A stretch of 64,000 nt of DNA from Io17-Chloro-G2 sp965226915 (GTDB lineage Bacteria > Chloroflexota > Dehalococcoidia > Lucifugimonadales > UBA3495): the NCBI GenBank assembly GCA_965226915.1, contig CBDDEJ010000009.1, positions 434,001 to 498,000 of the forward strand. Direction: 5' to 3'. How positions within the stretch are numbered: position 1 is the stretch's first letter; each line of letters starts with the position of its first letter. Of this stretch, positions 54,035-64,000 are shown piece after piece. The notes below the pieces were generated by a model. The model was not told the DNA's origin, ran no database searches, and saw only the letters and a program-made list of their open reading frames with translations. The translations under genes were made by a program, and so were the position numbers.

Positions 54035-54814
54035 ATGACCATCGCACAACTGGCTGAAAATCTAGGACTAAAATTATTCTCGGAGTCTTTCCCTTCGGAG
54101 TTCCCGGTTGAGGAACTTGGTGGATTAGAGGCCACGTCGCATTCGATCGTAGAAGGCTTTCAAACTAATACGGTCACTGTCAAGCAAATGAATTCTTTTA
54201 TCAAGAAAGGTCTCGAACTTCTGCCGGTTCCAGTAAGACTCGATGTCCACGCGCATCTGCTGACCAAAAATGCACGATTGCTGTTTTCCGAAGGCCATGA
54301 GGAGGAAAGCCTCGCTGCATGCGACGCAGCCCTACGCGTCAATGAACTTGCGTCCACTTGGGCGCTGAAGGGAAACACATTACTCCAAATGGAACGCCTT
54401 GATGAGGCATTTGAGGCATTTGGGAAAGCCCATTCCCTCAAAGAGAATTTCGGGCCACAGAAGCGGGATCACCTTGTTAATTTATTCGGCAGTTGGAGTA
54501 TTGCTGCTTTACTTCGAGGTCTTTCCGGCATTTTGGAAGAAGACCTAACGGAAGCCCAAAAAGGCGTCAATGAATACCTATCGGTCCGAGGCAAAGCAAC
54601 CAGCGAGGGTTTAGAAGGAGCATTAGGCGAGTTGGCGGCGCATGAATCCTCGTCGCCTCCGCTCCAGTCGGCCATCGAGGAACTTAATCTCATGGTTCGG
54701 CTCCTAACCATCAAAAACCCCTTTGACCGCTGGAGAGAACTCACCAAGGAAATTAGCAAAGTTTGGCCGGAAGGAGTCTCGGCAGTAGATTCGATTCGAG
54801 AACATCGAAAATAA
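54035..54814 (+). CDS. Hypothetical helical/TPR-like protein
   Basis: The 259-residue protein has TPR-like pairs in the middle: AHLLTKNARLLFSEGHEEES LAACDAALRVNELASTWALK GNTLLQMERLDEAFEAFGKA H (about 75-135). N- and C-terminal parts are unassigned. GC is visibly lower than in dnaX and recR. It abuts the PIN-domain gene without any gap (TAATTG) and stands between ybaB and recR, genes that are usually adjacent. It may be the partner of the PIN protein, taking the place of an antitoxin, but it does not look like a known VapB. Start ATG 54035. Confidence 0.7.
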   Translation: MTIAQLAENLGLKLFSESFPSEFPVEELGGLEATSHSIVEGFQTNTVTVKQMNSFIKKGLELLPVPVRLDVHAHLLTKNARLLFSEGHEEESLAACDAALRVNELASTWALKGNTLLQMERLDEAFEAFGKAHSLKENFGPQKRDHLVNLFGSWSIAALLRGLSGILEEDLTEAQKGVNEYLSVRGKATSEGLEGALGELAAHESSSPPLQSAIEELNLMVRLLTIKNPFDRWRELTKEISKVWPEGVSAVDSIREHRK

Positions 54815-55228
54815 TTGGAGCCTTTAGTCGTCGATTCGAGCATTATTGTAGCTTCGTTCTTGGCGAACGAGCGACATCATGACCAAGCGCGCGGTTACAT
54901 AGACGGGCTCGAGGGAGGCGGCTACATCTTTCACCTGCCAACGCTTGCTGAAGTCGAAGTGACATCCGCAATCCGACGATCCGAGAAAAATTGGATGGCT
55001 CTAGTCGCGGCGTGGAGGCAAAACGTGATCGACTGGGAGCAAGACGGGATCCTCTTCCTATATCCACTAGACCGAGATCGCATGGAACGTGCAAGCGGCA
55101 TTGCCGTGAGATACCTTCTTAGAGGCTCCGATTCCGTATTTGCAGCCTTGGCGGAAGAGATGGACGTACCCATCAAAACCTTCGATCAAGAAATCCTAGA
55201 TAGGTTTCCATCGGCGAATAGATCATGA
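54815..55228 (+). CDS. PIN-domain protein (VapC-like ribonuclease)
   Basis: The 137-residue protein has the PIN acidic residues: Asp7 (PLVVDSSIIVASFL), Glu46 (LPTLAEVEVTSAI), Asp106 (LLRGSDSVFAALAEEM) and Asp124 (IKTFDQEILDRF). It should be a Mg-dependent RNase. The TTG start at 54815 immediately follows the stop of the TPR-like gene; its end overlaps recR (ATGA). No VapB-type antitoxin is adjacent. GC is lower than neighbours. Confidence 0.85.
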   Translation: MEPLVVDSSIIVASFLANERHHDQARGYIDGLEGGGYIFHLPTLAEVEVTSAIRRSEKNWMALVAAWRQNVIDWEQDGILFLYPLDRDRMERASGIAVRYLLRGSDSVFAALAEEMDVPIKTFDQEILDRFPSANRS

Positions 55229-55839
55229 CCACCGAACCCACACCTTCAGCTTCTCCCTCGCTGGCCCGGCTGATTCAGGAATTTAATCAACTGCCGGGCA
55301 TTGGGCCCAAAAGCGCCCAACGTTTGGCCTACCACGTGATCCGCTTGCCCGACGGGGAAGCCTTCGCCCTCGCGGACGCCATCACCGCGGTGAAGCAAAG
55401 CGTCGTTTTCTGCCAGGACTGCCAAAACCTGACCGACTCGTCCCCATGCGCCATCTGCGCCGATAGCCAGCGCACTCGCGATATCCTTTGCGTGGTCGAA
55501 GACCCTCTGGACGTGCTGGCGGTGGAGCGCACCCGGTGCTACCGGGGCTTGTACCACGTGCTGCACGGGGCCATCTCGCCTCTCAACGGCGTGGGGCCGG
55601 AACAGTTGAAGATAAAAGAACTGCTGGAGCGTTTAAGACGGGACGATGTCACCGAATTGGTAATCGCCACCAATCCGACTCTGGAAGGCGAAGCGACGGC
55701 CATGTACATCCGGCGCAATCTGGACCGGGGCAATCTTACTGTTACCCATTTGGCCCGAGGGTTGCCCATGGGGGGTTCGCTGGAATACTCCGACGAGATG
55801 ACCTTGAGCCGGGCGTTCCAGGGCCGCCAGGAATTATGA
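55225..55839 (+). CDS. recR: Recombination mediator RecR
   Basis: The 204-residue protein has the HhH motif LPGIGPKSAQRLAYHV, the zinc finger FCQDCQNLTDSSPCAIC, the TOPRIM ILCVVEDPLDVLAVERT and ARGLPMGGSLEYSDEMTLSR AF. It loads RecA with RecO. The ATG overlaps the PIN-gene stop. Confidence 0.96.
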   Translation: MTTEPTPSASPSLARLIQEFNQLPGIGPKSAQRLAYHVIRLPDGEAFALADAITAVKQSVVFCQDCQNLTDSSPCAICADSQRTRDILCVVEDPLDVLAVERTRCYRGLYHVLHGAISPLNGVGPEQLKIKELLERLRRDDVTELVIATNPTLEGEATAMYIRRNLDRGNLTVTHLARGLPMGGSLEYSDEMTLSRAFQGRQEL

Positions 55840-55887
55840 TAACGAACTCTAACATGGTTCTCTTACAGGGTCTCATGGAGCTCTAGT

Positions 55888-56661
55888 ATGGCGCCTCCGC
55901 GCACTTACCACACCGAGGCATTGACCTTGCGAAGATCAACGCTAGGTGAAGCCGATCTGCTGATTACCCTGTATTCAAAAGACAGAGGAATAATACGGGC
56001 GGTGGCCAAGAGAGCGCGCCGTTCCACCAGCAAATTGGTGGGGCATCTGGAGCCGCTCACCCGCGTCCAGCTTTCCCTGGCGCTGGGCAGCAGCCTGGAT
56101 ATCATCACCCAGGCTCAGGTTTTAAGCAATTTCTCCCCACTCAAAGAAAACCTGTCCGCTATCACCAAAGGCTTGTACGTGGCTGAGTTAACCGACGGTT
56201 TCGGGTCCGAGGCCCAAGCCAACCCGGCTATCTATGACCTGGCCCTGGGAACCTTGGACGCCATTGCCGAAGATCCCGAATCGGAATTGCCGTTGCGGTT
56301 TTTTGAATTACGCCTGCTGAACGCATCAGGCCTAATGCCCGAACTATACGAATGTGTGGAATGCCGCCAGCCAGTGGCGCCCGGCAGCCACCGGTTCAGC
56401 CCCAACGTGGGCGGGACATTGTGCCTTGATTGCAACCCCGACGAGGCCCGAATACGGCCGCTTTCATTACGGGCCCTCAAGGTTTTACGTCTTTTCCATC
56501 GCGCTCCCACATCGAAGGCGCCATCTTTGAAGATTGCGCCGGCCCTGGCTCAAGAGCTAAAAACCATATTAGCTTCCACAATTTCCTACTGGCTAGAGAA
56601 AGAAATTCGCTCTAACTCGTTGATGGAGCACCTACAAAGGGATTCCAAGTCTGCGGTATAA
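55888..56661 (+). CDS. recO: DNA repair protein RecO
   Basis: The 257-residue protein has the N-terminal OB domain (RTYHTEALTLRRSTLGEADL LITLYSKDRG) and a zinc site CVECRQPV ... GGTLCLDC. It is 48 bp downstream of recR, which it works with. Start ATG 55888; length is normal. Confidence 0.94.
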   Translation: MAPPRTYHTEALTLRRSTLGEADLLITLYSKDRGIIRAVAKRARRSTSKLVGHLEPLTRVQLSLALGSSLDIITQAQVLSNFSPLKENLSAITKGLYVAELTDGFGSEAQANPAIYDLALGTLDAIAEDPESELPLRFFELRLLNASGLMPELYECVECRQPVAPGSHRFSPNVGGTLCLDCNPDEARIRPLSLRALKVLRLFHRAPTSKAPSLKIAPALAQELKTILASTISYWLEKEIRSNSLMEHLQRDSKSAV

Positions 56662-56752
56662 GTTGAGGGGTCGATTCCAATGGCCCCCAATGACTAACAC
56701 TGCTCTGGCCCGATCGCCATTGGCTCAAATCCTCTACTAGGGAAAATGATCT

Positions 56753-58312
56753 TTGTTTAGCAAGATTTTGATTGCCAACCGGGGCGAAATCGCCTGCCGC
56801 ATCATTAGCACTTGCCGCAGCCTGGGCATCCCCAACGTCGGCATCTATTCCACCGCCGACCAAGAAGCCATGCACGTAAAAATGGCGGACGAAGCCGTGC
56901 CCGTGGGGGAGGCGTCTCCTCAAGAGAGCTACCTGAACCTGGAACGGATCATCGAAGCCGCCAAACTCACAGGGGCTGACGCAATTCACCCCGGATACGG
57001 CTTTCTTTCCGAGAACCCGAGATTCGCCAGACGTTGTGAAGAAGAGGGCATCTGCTTCATTGGCCCCAAGCCGCAAGTAATGGAAAAGATGGGTGACAAG
57101 ATCCGGGCCCGCAAGCTGGCGAAAAAGGCGGGCTTGCCGGTGCTGCCAGGAAGCAGCGACGCGATTGCAGACTCCGAAGCCGAAAGCCGCGCTTGGAGCC
57201 TGGGTTTCCCTCTGATGGTGAAAGCAGCCGAGGGCGGCGGCGGAATCGGAATCCACATCATCGAATCTATGAACGAATTGCTGCCATTGATCGAACGCAC
57301 CCGCCAGGTGGCGGAGCACGCCTTCGGGAGTCCCCGCCTTTATTTTGAGCGGTACCTGAAAAACGCGTCCCACGTCGAGGTGCAGCTCATCGGCGACGAA
57401 CACGGCAACCTGCTACACCTCTACGAACGGGACTGCTCGGTGCAGCGGAGGAACCAGAAACTCATCGAAGAAACCCCCAGCGAGAAACTGAGTCCTCGCC
57501 TCAGGAGCAAGATCAGCAAGTTGGCGCTCAAGCTGGGACGGTACATCGGCTACACCAACGCCGGCACCGTGGAATTTCTGGTTTCCCAAGACGAGCAGAT
57601 ATTCTTCATGGAGATGAACACCCGCCTTCAGGTGGAGCACGGGGTCACTGAGATGACCACCGGGGTGGACTTGGTGGAGCTTCAAATCCGGTCCGCATCG
57701 GGAGAGCCTCTTCTCATTACTCAAGACGATATTATCGCCCATGGCCATGCAATCGAAGCTCGAATCTACCCTGAAGATCCTGACACCTTCATCCCCCAGG
57801 TGGGAACCATCAAAGACTTTCACCTGCCCATCGGCGAATCAATCATGGTAGACAGCGCTCTTTGCAGCGGATATGAGGTTACGCTACACTATGAGCCACT
57901 GCTGGCTAAGGTCATGGCCTGGGGCGAAGATAGATCGCAGGCTCTCAAAAGATTGCTCCAAGCTCTGTTGGAGTTTCGGGTAGAGGGGGTCGAGACCAAT
58001 ATACCCCTGCTGAGGGAGATACTCTTCCAAAAAGAATTTGCCTGCGGCGCTTATCACACCGGCTCTTTGGCCGAATGGCTCCAGGGACACGGCAAATCGG
58101 TTTCGAACCACTCGGGTAAAGGATTCATGTCTTTAAAGGAAAACGGCAAAGGAGATCGGGAGATTGCGGCCGCCTTGGGCGCCGCGTTGGCGTTATCGCT
58201 GAAAAACTCCCAAGAGCCGGCTTCCAGCAACACTGAAACCAGCCCATGGCGGACCTACGGACGCCGGGAACAACTTCTCTCCAGGACTCTGGGGAGAGGG
58301 GGTTGGCGATAG
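56753..58312 (+). CDS. Biotin carboxylase subunit (acetyl/propionyl-CoA carboxylase type)
   Basis: The 519-residue protein has the biotin carboxylase N-domain (KILIANRGEIACRII), ATP-grasp (MVKAAEGGGGIGIHII, FFMEMNTRLQVEHGVTEMTT G) and C-domain (GHAIEARIYPEDP). The final about 60 residues (from KSVSNHSGKG) form an extra tail seen in longer AccC/PccA types. It carboxylates the biotin on the carrier encoded next. Start TTG 56753. The carboxyltransferase is not in the window. Confidence 0.92.
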   Translation: MFSKILIANRGEIACRIISTCRSLGIPNVGIYSTADQEAMHVKMADEAVPVGEASPQESYLNLERIIEAAKLTGADAIHPGYGFLSENPRFARRCEEEGICFIGPKPQVMEKMGDKIRARKLAKKAGLPVLPGSSDAIADSEAESRAWSLGFPLMVKAAEGGGGIGIHIIESMNELLPLIERTRQVAEHAFGSPRLYFERYLKNASHVEVQLIGDEHGNLLHLYERDCSVQRRNQKLIEETPSEKLSPRLRSKISKLALKLGRYIGYTNAGTVEFLVSQDEQIFFMEMNTRLQVEHGVTEMTTGVDLVELQIRSASGEPLLITQDDIIAHGHAIEARIYPEDPDTFIPQVGTIKDFHLPIGESIMVDSALCSGYEVTLHYEPLLAKVMAWGEDRSQALKRLLQALLEFRVEGVETNIPLLREILFQKEFACGAYHTGSLAEWLQGHGKSVSNHSGKGFMSLKENGKGDREIAAALGAALALSLKNSQEPASSNTETSPWRTYGRREQLLSRTLGRGGWR

Positions 58313-58743
58313 CCACCTTCCGAATCAAAGTAGGCCAGCAGTGGTACACAGTTCAGGTAGGTGACCTGGACACATCTCCCATCGAGGTCACTGTCGATGG
58401 CGAGACTTTTCAGATAGAGGTGGAGGGTCTACCGGAGACCCCGCCGCCTCACCGGGCTAGGCCCCGGCCTAGAACCTCGAATATAATAGCCCCGCCTTCA
58501 CCCCAAAGCTCCACTTCGGCAAGTTCATCCGACGACGTCATCCGTTCGCCCATGCCCGGCCGGGTGATTTCCATCATGGTCAGGCCCGGCGACCGGGTCT
58601 CCGCAGGCGACGAAGTATGCGTGGTGGAAGCCATGAAAATGGAGCAAAGCATCCGCGCCGCCCGAAGCGGAGTCGTCAAAACCATCCACGTCCAACCCAT
58701 GGACTCGGTCAGCGCCAACGACCCGCTAATTGATTTGGAGTGA
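58303..58743 (+). CDS. Biotin carboxyl carrier protein
   Basis: The lipoyl/biotinyl domain is at the C-terminus: SPMPGRVISIMVRPGDRVSA GDEVCVVEAMKMEQS with the biotinylated Lys in AMKM, and a Pro/Ser-rich linker. A TTG at 58303 in the end of the carboxylase gene (preceded by GGAGAGGGGG) gives 146 residues and fits the start of similarity (ATFRIKVGQQWYTVQVGD). An ATG at 58246 would add 19 residues and overlap more. The overlap with the carboxylase supports coupled expression. Confidence 0.88.
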   Translation: MAIATFRIKVGQQWYTVQVGDLDTSPIEVTVDGETFQIEVEGLPETPPPHRARPRPRTSNIIAPPSPQSSTSASSSDDVIRSPMPGRVISIMVRPGDRVSAGDEVCVVEAMKMEQSIRAARSGVVKTIHVQPMDSVSANDPLIDLE

Positions 58744-58826
58744 CCCGAAATGGATAGTGATCAGATTTTTATCCACCGATCACTAGGCTGAGGCCGGGAT
58801 GTTTCGGCTCGCAAGGGGCTTTAAGT

Positions 58827-61800
58827 TCACGACACCGACTGGATATACATGTCGTCGATGGATATCGTGTCTTGCGACGGTTCTCCTCTGCTCTGATCGG
58901 TGTCCACTATCCGGACATGGACCGTGCCGCTGGTCCCGCCAGGCAACGCGAAAGACTGAGGCGGATCAGGGTCTATGGGGCTATTTACGGTGAACATGGT
59001 GGTCCAATTTGAGCCGTCCAACGAATATTCAAATCTGAAATCTTCAACTGTGCTGCCGTGATGCGCCTCGGCGAAAAAGTCGACGGTGGCCCCTCCGGTG
59101 ACGTCGAACGTCCACTGGTGCTCCAGGCGGGAACGCTTGTTGCCCTTGAATAGTTCCTCCTGAATCTCTTCGTAGGCATCGTCGCTTCCATCCATGCTTA
59201 GTAAATCAGTTCCTGGGAGGAGACTCCCATGGACGGTTGTTTCGCTCTGGGCCCGGTCTTCCACTTTAAACGCTTCGTCATCGGCTATGATCACCTCTCC
59301 CATAGCGGGAGACACGATAGCGTATGCGGCGCCAACGGAGAGAGTAACGATGACCGTTTCGTTACCTTCGGGATCAGTGTCTTGGATGGGGACCACGGTT
59401 ATCACTGCCGAAGCAGAACCCGCGGGAATCGTCACCATGCCCGGCAAAGAGTCGTAGTCAACCCCTCCGGTGGCGGTTCCGCTGACCTGATATTGCACAT
59501 CCAGGCTGGCAGCCGTATCTCCTGTGCGGTTAACTGTGAATTGCCCTGTGTCGCCGGCCTCATCGGCGCTGGGATCGGTTGCGGTGACCGACACTTGCGG
59601 AAGCGGCGTTCCTCCACCTGAGGTTGACCGGATAAACATGTGGTCAACGAGTAGCGAGTCGGCGCTCCCTTCCGGGCGGGAACGGTCCGTATCCAAAGTC
59701 CGGACATAAAACGCTCCGCTGGTCGCATCCGGAAGGTCAAACATCTGCAATGCGCCGTCATCGGCGCTCTTCGTGATGGTCAGCATCGTTGTCCAGGCGA
59801 AAAGGTCGGTCGAGTATTGGAACACGAAGTCCTCGACCGCACTGTCGTGGTGGGCCTCGACGTTAAAGGTCACGGCGCTGCCGCCGGAAACGTTGAACAT
59901 CCACTCATGTTCCAGCCGCGAGCGTTTCCCGCCGCCGTAGGCCTGCTCGGTCAAAACCTCGTAACCGCCGCCGCTTTCGTATGTGCTGGTCAAATCGCCC
60001 GGCGAGACATTTCCTCTGGTTGTTGATTCGGAAATCGCGTGGTCATCGGTGCTCGCAGGGGGAGGGACGTCGTCGCTGGTGATGGTCACGACATCTGACG
60101 CAGAAACGCCGACCGAGTATTCGGGACTGGCGGCAATCGTAAGAACCACTGTTTCGCCGGACTCCACGTCGCCATCGTCGATGGGGGTAACGGTAATGCT
60201 TGTTAACGAACTGCCGGCGAGGATCGTGGCGGTTCCAGCGATCGTCTGATAATCCACGCCGTTATCGGCGGTCCCGGATATAGTCAGGTCAACTATCAAG
60301 GATGATGAAGTATCGCCGGTGCGGGTCAGCGTGAATTCACCCGTTTCCAATCCCGCCTCGCTGGCAGAGGAGTCAGTGGCGACGATCTCCACCTCGGGCA
60401 AAGGCGCGGCTTCTTGCTGGCCGAAATCCTGGCGGGCCAGGAGCGCACCGGCCGCGATGTCGACTTGGATGATGCTCGCCAACGTGTTAGTGGGAGACCA
60501 ACCGGCAGGGGTCTCCGCCACCAGGTTGAACGCTCCGGTGTCCAGGTCGTTCAGCAGGTATTCTCCCTCCGCATCTGTAAGTATCACGGGCCGCACTTCG
60601 AATTGGAGATGGTCCAGCCGCACCGTGTCTCCATCTCCGGTGGCAATGGCGTAAGCGATGTCGCCGGCAGGCCGGGCAAGGGTCATGGTTTCAAAGACGC
60701 CTTCGGCCAACGTCGCGGTTATATAAGAAACGAGCAGAGTCCCCGAGGCATCGTAAACGTCCAAGCGAGCCACGTCGTTGCCTCCGGCCGTTCCTACGGC
60801 GTCGACAGAAATGATCAGGCCCGGAGCATTAAAGTCAACGCGTAGACTGCGCTGACCGGAAAGCCATGTGGTGGCCACTTCGCTGGTGCGGAAGTTGCCG
60901 AAAACGTTGACGCCGGTGGAAGCGTCATCGGACGTCTTTTCAATCGCCCGGACACCGGAGCTTAGGACGTCAGGACCGACCGCCGACAATACTACCCATG
61001 GGCTGGCGTTATTGAGGTAGGACCCGTCGCCGTAGGAATCCGGCTCTATGCTTTTGAAGAGGGTAACCGGGGCTCCTCCAATAGTCTGTAGCTCAATCAG
61101 GCGCCCAGCCAGGCCAGCATCACCTGGGTCTTGGGCGCCGTTGGCGTCGGCATCTTCGAATACAACCCCCTGCACACCCTGGCCGTCGGCGTCGACAGTT
61201 GTGCCCTGGAACGGCATCAAATCAGTGCGATGGTTGGAGAGATCTTCCAACTGGAAGTCCAGACCGGCGGGCCGCACAAATGCAGCCGCGAACTGTGTCG
61301 GCGCCGCCTCGCTGGCGGAAGCGGTGAGCTCCACGCGTCCAAATAGGGCATATTCCCCAACGCCCACGCCGGATTGGGTTGTGGCGCCAGTGAAACTTCG
61401 GATAAACGCCGGATTGTTGATTGGATCGTAGCTGTGCCCCGTTGATGTGTCGAACACTGAGCCATGCTCGATGGCAGGGCCAACGATCGTCGCCACCGCC
61501 GGATCAAAGTAGAGGTCCACTTGGCCCGACCGCACGCCGATGACGCCACCGCTGGGGGCTTCCACCCAGAGCTCCGCGAAGAACTGCTGGCCGGAGTCAA
61601 GCTGGGCTACGTTCTGGGGCAAAGCACTCGTTCGTTCAGCCAACGACGGCAACAGGACGAGCCTGGGATGGACTCGAACCGGCAGGTCAATCTGGTTGCG
61701 GCTGCGGAACATGAATTCGTATATCTGGGCCAGGTCGTCTTCACCCCATGAGTGGGCGTCATCGGCGGCGACGAATATCTCGAATTCAAACTCGGCAGCC

Positions 61801-64000
61801 GGGATGCCCCGGTTGGCGGCCTCGGCGACCACAGCTTCAAAGGTATTCACCGATCGTTCCACGCGGTCTTCGCCTTGAACCGATGTCACCGTGTTGCTCT
61901 TATCTATCTGGGGATGGTTGGGATCGTTATCGTTCTCGCCCACCCAAAACTGGATGCGGCTCTTTAGATACTGGTCGATGTCCAACGACACGCCCGCCGG
62001 CGCCGGCGAGTCATACCGCCGTCCGAAGCCGTAGGGCCAGGCGATCGATTCCGTGGGCAGGATCTGGCTTCCCGGCCCGCCAACCACGGCGGCGGCGACC
62101 CGGCCGGGGTGAGCTGCCGTGAAGCGCGTCGTGAATTGACCGCCCGCTGAGAATCCCCACAGATAAAGCTGCGAAGCGTCACCGAAACCGGTGGCGGCAA
62201 TGGCGTCAACGGTGGCAAGCAAAGCGAGGTCCGCGGCGGCGCCGTTTGTGTCATTCCAGGAAAGTCTATGGTGCCCGTGGGGCTGGTCGAACTTGGCGAA
62301 TGGCGCGAACACCGGGGTAACCACGATCAATGAGGAAACGTCGTTGGCCGGATCGGCGGCGAAACGGTGCCAGCGCCGGGCGTAGGACTCGTGGTTGAAA
62401 GACGACGTGTCGCCGTGGGTCGATACAAGAATCGGCGTGTTTGCGTCAACATTGCCGAAGAACGCCGCCCGGTAGAAGTAATCTTCGTCGTTCTCACCAG
62501 CGAGATTGAACCGGTGGAAGGCCCCCAAGGGTCTGTTGGTTGTAAATTCGTCTGCCTTGGATTGGATTCGTATCTTGTCTATAGCCCAGCCGTCGTTGGG
62601 CAAAGATCGATCGTCCCACTGGGACCACTTCAGCTGCACGTTGGAGGACAATGCAAGATTGGCAGCGGGGAAGGCCGTATTGATGCGGGCAATCTCAGCA
62701 GCAAGGTCGATCTCGTGCAACTGCCAAAGGCTATCGCCGCTTCGGTTCAGATCGCTGCCGTTCTGGTCTAGAAGAGTGTACCAATCCGTCCCATTGACGC
62801 TCATTGCGATGCCGTCGCCGGTGGTGTTGGTGGCGTGGGAATCCGGTAGAAGGTCATTCTCATCGCCGCTTCCACTTCCGTCGCCTTCGAACTGGTGATA
62901 AGTAAGGATCGCCCCGGTCACCGCCGATAGATCCGCAGACCAGATGGCCAGCCCAAGGTCCTTGGCGCCGTCGCCCGACGCGTTTGTCGAGTCGAAGGTT
63001 AGAGCATTGTTGTTGCCGTTCTGGGTGAATTGAAGACTCGGCCCGCCGGTGACGATGCTTTCAGCGGCCAGATCACGGATTGCTACTCGTGATTCTGGAT
63101 CGACATTTGTGATGGTCCAATCCGCGCTCAGACCACCCTCAAAACTTTCGTAGAGGGATTCGAGGGCCTCGGCGTAAACCACGGTAAGCATTGGGCGCTC
63201 CGCGACCGTGCTCCATTCACTGGAGCGCAGGTGCCGTTGCCTCCGGTTGGCAGGAATATCCAGCCATGGTTGCCCGTGGGGTCATCGGTCCATGCGGCCA
63301 AGCTGGAGGTGACATCCACCACTATTGCTCCGGTCGAGCCGCTGCCTGTTCCAATCAAGGGTCCGTATTCGTCGACTTGCACCCCCAAGTCTCCCCCGAA
63401 TGAATTGAAGGTCTCGGACTCCGTCCAATCGACGGCTGCCTCGTGGATGTTGGCGGGGTCGCCGCCATCGAAGGCGGTGTAAGTCAGATAGGCTGAGTTG
63501 ACCGTCGCCCCTTCAGGGACCTGGCCGGGACCAGAGCCAATGATATTCTGGAAGCCGATCAACCCGATCTTGGGAAGGCTAGCCGCCTCGGTGGCCACCG
63601 TATCCCATTCAACGGCGGCCAAGCTGCCAAAACTCGATGACGGGGCGCCCTCCTTGATATGGGTGTCCAACGTTCCGGCGTAGCCCGAGTTTCCTTCTTG
63701 GAAGGTTGCCGTGGTCTCGCCAGCGGCCGATTGGGTGGTAGCGGAAGCCAGGATGGAGTATGCGGAGTCCAAAGCACCGGCATAAGCCCGGACCTGGTAG
63801 TAATAGGTCGTGGAAGAAGGTAATCCCGTGTCGCTATAGAAGGTGGCGCCTGCCCCGACCGTGGCGATCTGGGTCCAACCCCCGGTGACTTCCGAACGCT
63901 CGATCTTGAAGCCGTCTTCATCCGAACTGGCGTCGGTCCAGGCCAGGTCAATCTGATTCTGAGAAACCGCGGTGGCGGTCAGCCCGTTGGGCGGCGCCGG
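58827..64000 (-). pseudogene. Giant multidomain secreted/surface protein, one frameshift, N-terminus off window
   Basis: The gene enters from the right edge. In order: FN3 domain (QIDLAWTDASSDEDGFKIER SEV to YYYQVRAYAG, 64000-63760), DNRLRE domain (63700-63200), alpha/beta hydrolase (LYLWGFSAGGQFTTRF with the Ser nucleophile; later ADDAHSWGE), cohesin-like segment, SdrD-B-like region (GVVFEDADANGAQDPGDAGL AG), and two Calx-beta repeats alternating with two copies of a jelly-roll module (KRSRLEHEWMFNVSGG, KRSRLEHQWTFDVTGG). A one-base deletion near 63233 splits NHGWIFLPTGGNG from HLRSSEWSTVAERPMLTV; adding a base rejoins them. Probable extracellular esterase/depolymerase or adhesin. The frameshift may be an assembly error. 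Confidence 0.82.

Overview
The window looks like a chromosome segment of an uncultured Chloroflexota bacterium, probably of the SAR202/Dehalococcoidia side. This rests on gene content, not on a marker gene: luciferase-like (F420/flavin) monooxygenases, an F420-type PPOX protein, amidohydrolases, a TPP enzyme, a PAC2 protein and a substrate-binding lipoprotein with a Val/Glu/Lys-repeat linker. GC is high in housekeeping genes and visibly lower in some accessory genes.

0-18 kb is mostly ordinary chromosome: a minus-strand run (HExxH lipoprotein, JAMM peptidase, tyrosine phosphatase, DUF167), then enoyl-CoA hydratase, metF, acpS-nnr, a HEAT-repeat protein, PPOX and GNAT proteins, a lone OLD-type ATPase/TOPRIM nuclease of lower GC, a frameshifted TPP enzyme, two amidohydrolases, an SDR and an LLM monooxygenase.

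18-32 kb is a graveyard of mobile DNA: IS1380 with an amber codon in its transposase, a TolB-like lipoprotein gene broken by an 11-bp duplication, a homopolymer slip and a 145-bp MITE, a decayed IS66 joining two unrelated truncated genes, and a phage/plasmid remnant (terS, terL, DUF2958, a DnaA-box/iteron array beside an AT-rich tract, a ribbon-helix-helix gene coupled to a zinc-ribbon gene). A 171-bp MITE and an IS701 element sit nested in one gene of this remnant.

32-46 kb returns to core genes (crcB, PAC2, an endonuclease III homologue overlapping argC, tRNA-Glu), with remnants of a second integrated element downstream of the tRNA (trypsin-like pseudogene, tyrosine recombinase remnant, HTH protein, second 171-bp MITE). 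Then come an arylsulfotransferase-type protein, a dipeptide/oligopeptide ABC transporter and a eukaryote-type (GSII) glutamine synthetase. 46.5-49.4 kb holds a second IS701 copy, the third 171-bp MITE and an IS630 element with a probable -1 frameshift.

49.4-58.7 kb is housekeeping: GYD protein, MBL-fold hydrolase, ybeY, dnaX-ybaB-(TPR gene, PIN gene)-recR, recO, then biotin carboxylase and biotin carrier genes. 58.8-64 kb is a giant multidomain surface/secreted protein (FN3, DNRLRE, alpha/beta hydrolase, Calx-beta) that enters from the right edge and carries one frameshift.

The main discovery is a set of CTAG-targeting elements (IS701, a 145-bp MITE sharing its ends, and an unrelated 171-bp MITE) whose insertions can be undone on paper to restore reading frames exactly. 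The second is an origin-like array inside a phage/plasmid remnant.
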